Below, in pieces: positions 23,760 to 31,727 of a DNA stretch of 64,000 bases. The DNA lies in contig NZ_MDKB01000002.1 of assembly GCF_001715295.1 (NCBI RefSeq), forward strand, positions 1,572,313-1,636,312. The letters are read 5' to 3'. Position numbers and translations under genes: made by a program. The notes beneath the pieces were generated by a model that worked only from the letters and a program-made list of their open reading frames with translations, was not told where the DNA came from and ran no database searches. Positions within the stretch are counted from its first letter, which is position 1; each line of letters starts with the position of its first letter. This DNA is from Streptomyces griseus (GTDB lineage: Bacteria > Actinomycetota > Actinomycetes > Streptomycetales > Streptomycetaceae).

Positions 23760-24443
23760 TCAGAACGCGAGTCGACTACCACCGTCGGGTGCGCTGTTGC
23801 TCGCTTCCACGAGCGCGTCCAGCACCGTTCCCACATCCGGAAGCCACGGCGCCTCGGTGTCGGACGAGGGCGGTCGTACCCAGCGCACCTGCCCCGAACC
23901 GATCTCCGAGGGGGGCAGGACCAGATAACCGCCCTCGCCGTGGAACCGCAGCGAGCTGGGCACCCGGTCCTGGGCGTGCAGCAGCTCGCCGAGCCGCTCC
24001 AGTGTGTACGGAGCCACCAGCACCGACCACCGGGTGGGCGTGGCCACCACAGGACCGAGCCGCAGCCCCATGCCGTCGAGCGCGGTCAGCGCCCGGACAC
24101 CCGCCACGGCCGGCAGGCTCAGCGCGCAGGGCGCCCTGCCACCGGTGGCCAGGACGACGGGGGCCTCGGGCCGGCTCGTCCACCACCAGCGCACCATGCG
24201 GATGTCGGTGGTCGCCGCGAGGAGACCGGGGTCGAAGGGGTGCGCGCCGGGCACGGCGCACTCGGGGTCGGGGCAGGCACAACCGCGGCCGCGTTCACCG
24301 CGCACTCCGGACGCCGCAAGCCCCACTCCGGGGAGTAGGGGCCACTTCCAGGCGGTGGCACAGGTGAGCGCCGCGTCGAGCCGGGCGGAACTCTGCTTGC
24401 GCCGGGACCGGCGCCTGCGTCGCCTTCCGAGGATCTCGCGCAT
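23760..24443 (-). CDS. Stand-alone primase/polymerase (Prim-Pol) N-terminal-like protein
   Basis: A 227-residue protein resembling the bifunctional primase/polymerase N-terminal domain: a WKWPLLPG start, a CACPDPECAVPGAHPF cysteine segment, then VRWWWTSRPEAPVVLATG, which corresponds to the W-P-NVGLATG part of the fold. The strand that should carry the catalytic Asp pair reads CALSLPAVAG instead, so it is probably inactive as a polymerase. The N-terminus is very Arg-rich (RRRRRRSRRK). Conserved in Streptomyces core genomes; function unknown. Confidence 0.8.
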   Translation of the reverse strand: MREILGRRRRRRSRRKQSSARLDAALTCATAWKWPLLPGVGLAASGVRGERGRGCACPDPECAVPGAHPFDPGLLAATTDIRMVRWWWTSRPEAPVVLATGGRAPCALSLPAVAGVRALTALDGMGLRLGPVVATPTRWSVLVAPYTLERLGELLHAQDRVPSSLRFHGEGGYLVLPPSEIGSGQVRWVRPPSSDTEAPWLPDVGTVLDALVEASNSAPDGGSRLAF

Positions 24444-24985
24444 GTGCGCTCGTTCCTTTCCGTTGAACGCCGAGGTTCACATCACAGCACGCGACCGTCA
24501 CTCCGCGCGTGTGTCTGTTCACTGTGCGTACGTGCTCATCGGGTCTGCGGTACGGACGGGTCAGTCGGTGCCGAGCGTGAGCCGAGCCGAACAGAGTGGA
24601 ACCGAACTGATGGAGCTGAACCGAGTTGAACTGAGCCGCGCCCAGTCAGGACATCGCGCGGACGGCGTGCGCTTCGCGCGTGCCGCCCTGGTGCAGACCC
24701 CGCCGCTCGTGGACCGGGGTGCGGTCGTCACGGGTGGGGACGTCCGGGCACACTGTCGGGTTCCGGGGCATTGGCAACCGCCCCTGGCCATCAACGCTTA
24801 CGTACCCAGCATGACCGGAATGACGCGCCCCCCGGCACTTCACCCCGGGAGCGCCCCTTGTCGGGCACGCCCAGTCGATCGCAAATAGCCGCGCGGGGGT
24901 GCATTTTCTGGCCAAGTTACCTGACTTATGGACCGCTCGAATACCCCGGGGACAATGCTGGACATCACCTTCCTTGTGCGTGTAG
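24444..24985. other. Long divergent intergenic region
   Basis: 540 bases between divergent genes without a credible gene. At about 24576-24640 there is a run of short degenerate repeats of the type GAACCGA/GAACTGA/GAGCCGA. No recognisable operator was found. Local GC drops around 24885-24930, where promoters probably lie. Confidence 0.5.
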
Positions 24986-26458
24986 ATGTGGGTGCGTGTA
25001 CCTGTGGACGCACTGATAGCGGCGCAGATCGACATGGGGGTTTGCGATGCTACTCACCGAAACGCACCGCTCGGAAAGCCGACTGCCATGAGCGCCCCGC
25101 ATCTGCCGAAAGTGGCTGGAATCGATCCCACAGTTCCCGTTTCGACGCACACTGCCGCACCGCTGAAGGGCGTACCGCCCGCGCCCGCAGCCTTCCTGCA
25201 GGACCGGCTGGCGAGCTGGGTCTCCGACCTCACGACGCTGCACGAACTCACCGAGCGACTGGCCGGCACCCGCACCCTCGACAGCGCCCTGGACGAACTG
25301 CTCGGCGCCGGAGCCGTCCTGGTAGGAGCCCGCCGCGGCCTTCTGGTGCTCGAACCGGCCGACGGGGCCGTGCCGTCCCGGACCGTCGGGCTCGGCCTCG
25401 CCCACGCGGAACTCGGACACATCGAGACGGTCCCGCGCGGCGCCACCGCCTACGGCCGGTTCCTCGAGGGCCTTCCGGACACGGACGGCCCGCTGGCCAC
25501 CCCCGACATCCTCGGCGACACGAGCCTCGACCCCCGCTGCCGCGAGGTCGCCGCACTGCTCGGATACGCCGCCAGTTACACCGTCCCCCTGTCCACCGAG
25601 GCCACCGGCCGGCTCGGCGCCGCCGTATGGCTGTACGACGAGCCTGCCGAACCGCTGGAACGCCAGTGCCATGTGGCCGGGCTGTACACCCGGTACGCCG
25701 CGGCCCACCTGGCCCGTCTGGTGGAACTGGAGCGCGCCAGGGCGGATGCCGCCGTCATCGCCGAGGAACTCCTCCCCAGCAGACTGCCCCGCCTGCCCGG
25801 AGTGCGGCTGGCGGTACGCCGCCGGAACACGCCCCGGGGCGGCGGCGACTGGTACGACGCGCTGCCCCTGCCGGACAACAGCCTCGGCCTGGCCGTCGGC
25901 TCCGTCGGCGGTTCCGGGCCGGCCGCCCTGGCGTCCATGGGCCGGCTCCGCGCCGGTCTGCGGGCCTACGCCGTCATGGAGGGCGAGGACCCCGTCGCCG
26001 TACTGGCCGATCTCGAACTGCTGCTGCGGATGACCGAACCGGCGACCGCCGCCACGGCCCTGTACGCGTACTGCGAACCCGACCGCCGCACGGTCCTGCT
26101 GGCGGGAGCGGGGCACACCCCGCCGCTCGTGACGGGTGACCGGCGGACCGCGTTCGTGGAGACGTCCCTCTCCGCACCGCTCGGCATGCTCTCCTGCTGG
26201 GAAGCGCCGAGCGTCGAGTTCTCCCCGGGACCCGGAGAAACGGTGCTGCTGTACACCGACGGGCTGTTGCGCCGCACCGGGGACTCCATGGACCGCGCGT
26301 TGGAACGGCTGCACGCTGCGGCGGCCGGTGTGCCGAAGGTGCTCCGGCAGGACCCGGGAGCCGTCGCCGACCATGTGCTGCGGACGGTCCTGCCGGACGG
26401 CTTGGACGGGGGCGGCGACGGCGAGGACGTCGTCGTCCTGGCGGCACGCTTCGACTGA
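24986..26458 (+). CDS. GAF-SpoIIE/PP2C-type serine phosphatase
   Basis: A 490-residue cytoplasmic regulator: a GAF-like sensor domain (about 95-250) followed by a SpoIIE/PP2C-type phosphatase (about 275-490) with GGGDWYDALPL (metal Asp), AGAGHTPPL, VLLYTDGLL and the final EDVVVLAARF. It would dephosphorylate an anti-sigma antagonist. The start is uncertain: ATG 24986 gives the full frame, ATG 25034 and ATG 25088 are alternatives, and none has a strong Shine-Dalgarno. RsbW-like proteins at 21409 and 28076 are possible antagonists; this link is inference. Confidence 0.85.
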   Translation: MWVRVPVDALIAAQIDMGVCDATHRNAPLGKPTAMSAPHLPKVAGIDPTVPVSTHTAAPLKGVPPAPAAFLQDRLASWVSDLTTLHELTERLAGTRTLDSALDELLGAGAVLVGARRGLLVLEPADGAVPSRTVGLGLAHAELGHIETVPRGATAYGRFLEGLPDTDGPLATPDILGDTSLDPRCREVAALLGYAASYTVPLSTEATGRLGAAVWLYDEPAEPLERQCHVAGLYTRYAAAHLARLVELERARADAAVIAEELLPSRLPRLPGVRLAVRRRNTPRGGGDWYDALPLPDNSLGLAVGSVGGSGPAALASMGRLRAGLRAYAVMEGEDPVAVLADLELLLRMTEPATAATALYAYCEPDRRTVLLAGAGHTPPLVTGDRRTAFVETSLSAPLGMLSCWEAPSVEFSPGPGETVLLYTDGLLRRTGDSMDRALERLHAAAAGVPKVLRQDPGAVADHVLRTVLPDGLDGGGDGEDVVVLAARFD

Positions 26459-26557
26459 CCGCGGCTCCCGGCAGGTAAGAGGTCCTCCGACCCTGTGCCC
26501 CCTTCCGTACGCCCGTACGATGGACGGGGCCCAGTGTCGTATAAGGAGAGACAAATC

Positions 26558-28036
26558 GTGTCTGAGGAGCTCATCCCGGAGACCCCGGAAGAAGCCGCAG
26601 AAGCAGAGCCGATCAAGCAGCGGAAGAACGGCCTGTACCCGGGCATTTCCGATGAGCTCGCCGAGAACATGAAGTCCGGCTGGGCCGACACCGAACTGCA
26701 CGGTCTGGAGCCGATCCCCCAGGCCGTCCACACCGCCGCGCGCCGCGCGGCGCTCTCCGCCCGCTTCCCCGGCGAGCGGCTCGTCATTCCCGCGGGCAAC
26801 CTGAAGACCCGCTCCAACGACACCGAGTACGCCTTCCGCGCCTCCACCGAGTACGCCTACCTCACCGGCGACCGCACCCAGGACAGCGTCCTGGTGCTCG
26901 AGCCGGCCGGCTCCGGCGACCGGGCCGGCCACGAGGCGACGCTCTACCTGCTGCCCCGCTCCAACCGCGAGAACGGCGAGTTCTGGCTCGACGGGCAGGG
27001 CGAACTCTGGGTCGGCCGCCGCAACTCCCTCGCCGAGGCAGGACAGCTGCTGGGCATCCCGGCGAAGGACGTCCGCGAACTCCCGGCCGCGCTCGCCGAG
27101 GCCACCGGTCCCGTGCGCGTCGTCCGGGGTCACGACGCCGGCGTCGAGGGCGCCCTGACCGACAAGGTCACGGCGGAGCGGGACGAGGAGCTGCGCGTCT
27201 TCCTCTCCGAGGCGCGGCTGGTCAAGGACGCCTTCGAGGTGGCCGAGCTCCAGAAGGCCTGCGACGCCACGGCGCGCGGCTTCGAGGACGTCGTGAGGGT
27301 GCTCGACAAGGCCGAGGCGACGAGCGAGCGCTACATCGAGGGCACGTTCTTCCTGCGCGCCCGCGTCGAGGGCAACGACATCGGTTACGGGTCGATCTGC
27401 GCCGCCGGTCCGCACGCCACCACCCTGCACTGGGTCCGCAACGACGGCGCCGTCCGTCCCGGCGAACTCCTGCTGCTCGACGCGGGCGTGGAGACCGACG
27501 AGCTGTACACCGCGGACGTGACCCGCACGCTGCCGATCAACGGCACCTTCAGCCCGCTGCAGCGCAAGATCTACGACGCCGTGTACGAGGCGCAGGAAGC
27601 GGGTATCGCGGCGGTCAAGCCCGGCGCCGCCTTCCGCGACTTCCACGACGCCGCGCAGCGCGTCCTCGTCGAGAAGCTCGTCGAGTGGGGCCTGCTGGGC
27701 GACCTGTCCGTGGAGAAGGTCCTGGAGCTGGGACTGCAGCGCCGCTGGACCCTGCACGGCACCGGCCACATGCTCGGCATGGACGTCCACGACTGCGCGG
27801 CCGCCCGCACCGAGTCCTACGTCAACGGCATCCTGGAGCCGGGTGTCTGCCTCACGGTCGAGCCCGGACTGTACTTCCAGGCCGACGACCTGACCGTGCC
27901 CGAGGAGTACCGCGGTATCGGGGTCCGGATCGAGGACGACATCCTGGTCACCGAGGACGGCAACCGGAACCTCTCCGACAAGCTGCCGCGCCGGGCCGAG
28001 GACATCGAGGCGTGGATGGCCGGGCTCAAGGGCTGA
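26558..28036 (+). CDS. pepP: Xaa-Pro aminopeptidase (PepP)
   Basis: Removes N-terminal residues preceding proline. The 492-residue protein has an N-terminal creatinase-like domain (about 50-220) and a C-terminal pita-bread metallopeptidase. The five metal ligands can be followed: Asp in LLLDAGVE and Asp in YTADVTRT, His in HGTGHMLGMDVHD, Glu in VEPGLY and Glu in RIEDDILVT. GTG 26558 follows AAGGAGAG by 8 bases. Its end converges on the next gene at a shared hairpin. Confidence 0.95.
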   Translation: MSEELIPETPEEAAEAEPIKQRKNGLYPGISDELAENMKSGWADTELHGLEPIPQAVHTAARRAALSARFPGERLVIPAGNLKTRSNDTEYAFRASTEYAYLTGDRTQDSVLVLEPAGSGDRAGHEATLYLLPRSNRENGEFWLDGQGELWVGRRNSLAEAGQLLGIPAKDVRELPAALAEATGPVRVVRGHDAGVEGALTDKVTAERDEELRVFLSEARLVKDAFEVAELQKACDATARGFEDVVRVLDKAEATSERYIEGTFFLRARVEGNDIGYGSICAAGPHATTLHWVRNDGAVRPGELLLLDAGVETDELYTADVTRTLPINGTFSPLQRKIYDAVYEAQEAGIAAVKPGAAFRDFHDAAQRVLVEKLVEWGLLGDLSVEKVLELGLQRRWTLHGTGHMLGMDVHDCAAARTESYVNGILEPGVCLTVEPGLYFQADDLTVPEEYRGIGVRIEDDILVTEDGNRNLSDKLPRRAEDIEAWMAGLKG

Positions 28037-28064
28037 CGCCCCCGGCGCCGCACGGCTCACCCCG

Positions 28065-28100
28065 GGGCGCGCTGCTCAGGACACCATGAGCAGCGCGCCC
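28065..28100. terminator. Bidirectional terminator overlapping a coding end
   Basis: GGGCGCGCTGCTCA (28065-28078) and TGAGCAGCGCGCCC (28087-28100) form a perfect 14-bp stem with an 8-base loop, 28 bases past the pepP stop. Its right half encodes the last residues of the converging gene. Confidence 0.8.
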
Positions 28101-28666
28101 TCGCGCCACTTCAGGACCTTGTCGAAGCTGACGACCGCACCGTGCCCCGGACGGTTCGCGAAGTGGACGTGATCGGCGAGCTCCTCGATCAGGCAGAGCC
28201 CCCGGCCGCTCTCGGCCATGGCAGGGGGGTGTTCCACCGGCCGGCCGGCGTACCCGCAGGAAGACGGCGGGTGCTCCGCCGGCGGCTGCGGGTCCGGCGG
28301 AAGTCCCGGGGACGGATGTGCTGCGGTGCGAAGCGTGCGCCGGGTCGGGAAACCGGGTCCCGAGTCGGCGACTTCGATACGGCATTTCTCGCCGTCCAGA
28401 TAAGCGGTGACCCGGTACTGCTCGCCGCTGTCCCCGGGCGGCCCGTCGTCCGTGCGGTCGGCGCCGGGGCCTGCGGCGCCGTTCCCGTCCGGGCGGCCGC
28501 CACCGTGTTCCACGGCGTTCGCGCAGGCCTCGCTGAGCGCGACCGACAGGTCGTAGGAGATGTCCGGATCCACTCCCGCGGTCTCCATGGTGCCCAGCAG
28601 GAAACGACGGGCGAGCGGAACGCTCGCAGCTTCGCGCCGCAGATGGAGTGACCACCACATGCTCAT
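28076..28666 (-). CDS. RsbW-like anti-sigma-type ATP-binding protein
   Basis: A 196-residue HATPase_c_2 protein: LSVALSEACANAVEHGGG (N box), CRIEVADSGPGFP (G1) and MAESGRGLCLIEELADHVHF (G2). Two low-complexity inserts (about 56-80 and 115-150, Pro/Gly-rich) interrupt the domain. Probably a serine kinase binding an anti-anti-sigma protein; no partner gene is adjacent. Transcribed towards pepP, sharing its terminator. Confidence 0.88.
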   Translation of the reverse strand: MSMWWSLHLRREAASVPLARRFLLGTMETAGVDPDISYDLSVALSEACANAVEHGGGRPDGNGAAGPGADRTDDGPPGDSGEQYRVTAYLDGEKCRIEVADSGPGFPTRRTLRTAAHPSPGLPPDPQPPAEHPPSSCGYAGRPVEHPPAMAESGRGLCLIEELADHVHFANRPGHGAVVSFDKVLKWREGALLMVS

Positions 28667-28923
28667 GCTCCAGCCTCCTGGCTGCGGCTCGACATACGGT
28701 TACGTATTGCCGCAGGGCACACTCCGTAAGCACGAATCCTCTGTGACAGCGCTCATTCGGCGGATGCGAATGTTCCGTATACCGGTGTATGCCCGGTCCA
28801 GGCGCCCTCACCGAGCCTCCGTGAACAGGTACAACACTCCACGATCGACCCGATGGGGACGGATACCGACCTTCCGGACCTGCCGTACGGGGACGGGGGG
28901 CACAGTGCGATGATGACCTCGCC

Positions 28924-29724
28924 ATGTCTATGCCCGTCGCACGCGCCGGAGCCGGTCTGCGGCTCCTGAGGACCGCGGTGTTCACCGCGGTCTGTGTCGT
29001 GCTGGCCGCGGCCGGACACGGGCTGGCCGCAGGTGCGCCCGTCCCCGGACGGATCCTGCTCGCCGCGTTCCTCGGGGTCTTCGTCGTCACGGCGGCGCTC
29101 GCCGGACGCGAACGGTCCCTCCCCGCGATCGCCGCCGCGCTGGCGACCGGGCAGATCGCCCTGCACACCGCCTTCGGGCTGGGGCGTCACGCACCGCACC
29201 CCGCGATGCCGTCCGCGGACGACTCGCTGATCAGGTTCGCCGCCGGGCTGGTGTGCGGAGCCGGGCCTTCGCAGATCAGTGCCGGGCAGGCCCACCGCAT
29301 CGTCTCGGCCGCGGGCATCGATCCGGCGACCGTGACGGGCGGGCACACGCACCTCGCGGCCGACCCCGGCGTGTCGGGCGCGCTCCTGTCCGGGCTGATG
29401 CCGAGTCTGCCCATGTTCCTCGGGCACCTCGTCGCCGCCCTCGCCACCGGCTGGCTGCTGCGCCGAGGCGAGATCGCGGTGTTCCGGCTGGCGAGGCTCT
29501 CGGTGCACGGCGCCCGGCAGCTCGCGGCCGGGGCCAGGCTGCGGGCGCTGCGTGCCGCCATGGCCCTCGTACGCGCCCTGCGTGCCGGCCTTCCCGGGCT
29601 GCCCGCCAACGGGCCGCTCCGTCCCCGCAGCGCCGCCGACACACCGGCGCCCGCCACCGGGGAGCTCCTTCAGCACATGGTGATCAGGCGGGGCCCACCG
29701 CCCGTGTACGTACGCGCAGCCTGA
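28924..29724 (+). CDS. Integral membrane protein, unknown function
   Basis: A 266-residue protein with four clear hydrophobic segments: about 11-35, 42-60, 64-85 and 158-182 (LPMFLGHLVAALATGWLL). A His-containing loop lies between the third and fourth (GRHAPHPAMP, GGHTHLAADPG). The C-terminal 80 residues are soluble and Arg/Ala-rich. It stands directly upstream of the copper genes, and the His-rich loop could bind metal, which would fit that context; this is inference. Confidence 0.8.
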   Translation: MSMPVARAGAGLRLLRTAVFTAVCVVLAAAGHGLAAGAPVPGRILLAAFLGVFVVTAALAGRERSLPAIAAALATGQIALHTAFGLGRHAPHPAMPSADDSLIRFAAGLVCGAGPSQISAGQAHRIVSAAGIDPATVTGGHTHLAADPGVSGALLSGLMPSLPMFLGHLVAALATGWLLRRGEIAVFRLARLSVHGARQLAAGARLRALRAAMALVRALRAGLPGLPANGPLRPRSAADTPAPATGELLQHMVIRRGPPPVYVRAA

Positions 29725-29826
29725 CGCGGCCCCTCCGCCGGAAACCGGGACGAGGTGGCCGTGACGCCGTCGCGCACCTGCGCGCCGGACCACCCTTCCT
29801 TCGTGCCTTGTGGAGTGACTCCTGCC

Positions 29827-30570
29827 ATGTACGTTTCACGCATCGCCCTCGCGGGCGGCATCGCCGCTTCCACCGTCCTGCTGCTCTCCGGCCCCGCCTT
29901 CGCGCACGTCAGCGTGCAGCCGCAGGGCGAAGCCGCCAAGGGCGGTTACGCCACGATCAACTTCAAGGTCCCCAACGAGCGCGACGACGCCTCGACCGTG
30001 AAGCTCGAGGTGAACTTCCCGGCCGACCACCCGCTGGCCTCCGTCAGCCCGCAGGCGGTCCCCGGCTGGAAGGTCGTCGTCACGAAGAGCAAGCTCGCCG
30101 AGCCCATCGACGTACACGGCAAGAAGATCGGTGAGGCCGTCTCCAAGGTCACCTGGACCGCTGACGGCAACGGCATCCGGCCGGGCTACTTCCAGCAGTT
30201 CCCGCTCTCGGTCGGCCAGCTCCCCGAGAACGCCGACCAGTTGGTCTTCAAGACGCTGCAGACGTACGACAACAAGGAAGTCGTCCGTTGGATCGAGGAG
30301 CCCACCGCAGGCGGTGAGGAGCCCGAGAGCCCCGCGCCCGTCCTGGCGCTGACCGCCGCGTCGGCCGACGCCCACGGCGGTGCCGCGGCCGACAAGGGCG
30401 GCGAGGACGACCGGGCGAAGGAGACGAAGGAGGCGACGGCCTCCTCCGACGAGGCGTCCTCGTCGTCGGCCGACGACACCACCGCCCGGGTCCTGGGCAT
30501 CGTCGGCATCGTCGTCGGGATCGCGGGCGTCGCCTTCGGCGTCCTGGCGGGCCGTCGCCGCTCCGCCTGA
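29827..30570 (+). CDS. ycnI: YcnI/DUF1775 copper-associated membrane protein
   Basis: A 247-residue exported protein. The signal peptide (1-26) ends AFA|HVSVQP, which leaves an N-terminal His, the copper-binding residue of YcnI proteins. The DUF1775 domain spans 27-170 and includes the TWTADGNGIRPGYFQQFPLSVG region. Next comes a Ser/Glu-rich linker (about 175-215) and a C-terminal membrane helix with RRRRSA-like tail. It opens a run of copper-handling genes (Sco1, PCu(A)C, CopCD, DtpA). ATG 29827. Confidence 0.9.
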   Translation: MYVSRIALAGGIAASTVLLLSGPAFAHVSVQPQGEAAKGGYATINFKVPNERDDASTVKLEVNFPADHPLASVSPQAVPGWKVVVTKSKLAEPIDVHGKKIGEAVSKVTWTADGNGIRPGYFQQFPLSVGQLPENADQLVFKTLQTYDNKEVVRWIEEPTAGGEEPESPAPVLALTAASADAHGGAAADKGGEDDRAKETKEATASSDEASSSSADDTTARVLGIVGIVVGIAGVAFGVLAGRRRSA

Positions 30571-30616
30571 CCGCCCGACTCCACCACCCGCACCACAGAC
30601 CAGGAACCAGCTCTCC

Positions 30617-31270
30617 ATGCACAGCAAGAAGAAGGTGCTGGCCGCGGCGTTCGCCGCCGTGGCCGCACTGACCCTGTCCTCGTGCGGCACCGACGCCCCG
30701 AAGGACACATCCGTCGCGGACGTCTCCGGCAGCACGCCGTCGAAGCCGGCGACCGTACTCGACCAGCCCTTCACCAAGCCCGACCTCGTCCTCACCGACA
30801 CCCACGGCAAGACGTACGACCTGCGCGAGCGGACCAAGGGCAAGCCGACGCTCATCTACTTCGGCTACACCAACTGCCCGGACGTCTGCCCGCTGACCAT
30901 GAGCAACATCGCACTCGCCAAGCGGGCCCTGCCCGAGGCCGACCAGGACAAGCTCCAGGTCGTCTTCGTCACGACCGACCCGGAGCGGGACACCCCGGCG
31001 TCCCTGGGCAGCTGGCTCAAGGCCCAGGACCCCGACTTCACCGGCCTCACCGGTGACTTCCCGGCCATCCAGGCGGGCGCCCGGCAGATCGGCATCGGCA
31101 TCGACGCGCCGAAGAAGGAGAAGGACGGCACCATCGTCTCGATGCACGGGGCCCAGGTCATCGCGTTCTCCCCGAAGACCGACCAGGGATACGTGCTCTA
31201 CGGCGAGGACACCACGGCCGAGGACTACACCAAGGACCTCCCCGCGCTCGTCGAGGGGAAGAACCCGTGA
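30617..31270 (+). CDS. sco: Sco1/SenC copper chaperone lipoprotein
   Basis: Delivers copper to cytochrome c oxidase CuA outside the membrane. The 217-residue lipoprotein has a signal peptide with lipobox LTLSSC (Cys23 region) and a thioredoxin fold with the copper motif TNCPDVCP (CxxxC) and a later His in VSMHGAQV. It overlaps the next gene by 4 bases (GTGA). In S. lividans Sco is part of a documented extracellular copper route with ECuC and DtpA, encoded in this arrangement. Confidence 0.95.
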   Translation: MHSKKKVLAAAFAAVAALTLSSCGTDAPKDTSVADVSGSTPSKPATVLDQPFTKPDLVLTDTHGKTYDLRERTKGKPTLIYFGYTNCPDVCPLTMSNIALAKRALPEADQDKLQVVFVTTDPERDTPASLGSWLKAQDPDFTGLTGDFPAIQAGARQIGIGIDAPKKEKDGTIVSMHGAQVIAFSPKTDQGYVLYGEDTTAEDYTKDLPALVEGKNP

Positions 31271-31713
31271 ACCGCGGTACCTCCCTCCTCGGCGCGGCCG
31301 CGCTCACCGCCGGACTGGCACTCACGGGATGCTCCTCGTCCGGCGGCCCCGAGCTCGAGGTGACCGGCGCCTTCATGCCGCAGCCCGTCAGCGACATGGC
31401 GGCCGGGTTCCTCGTCGTGAGGAACAGCGGCGGTGACGCCGACCGGCTCACCTCGGTGACCTCCTCCCTCTCGGAGAACGTCACCATCCACGAGACGAAG
31501 AACCAGGCGATGCGCATGGTCTCCTCGTTCGAGATCCCGGCCGGTGGTGAGCTCGACCTCGAGCGCGGCGGGAACCACATCATGTTCATGGACCTCAAGG
31601 AGCGGCCCAAGCAGGGGGAGACGGTCGCCCTGCAGCTGCACTTCGAGAAAGCCGATCCCATCACGGTCGACGTGCCCGTGAAGGAGACCACCTACAACCC
31701 GAAGAAGCAGTGA
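31267..31713 (+). CDS. ecuC: PCu(A)C copper chaperone lipoprotein (ECuC-like)
   Basis: A 148-residue lipoprotein (lipobox LALTGC) with a PCu(A)C beta-barrel. The copper site H-x-n-M-x-n-H-x-M is visible as IHETKNQAMRM and GGNHIMFMD. It would pass Cu(I) to Sco. The GTG start overlaps the sco stop codon. Length and motif are complete. Confidence 0.93.
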   Translation: MNRGTSLLGAAALTAGLALTGCSSSGGPELEVTGAFMPQPVSDMAAGFLVVRNSGGDADRLTSVTSSLSENVTIHETKNQAMRMVSSFEIPAGGELDLERGGNHIMFMDLKERPKQGETVALQLHFEKADPITVDVPVKETTYNPKKQ

Positions 31714-31727
31714 GGTACTGACATCCC

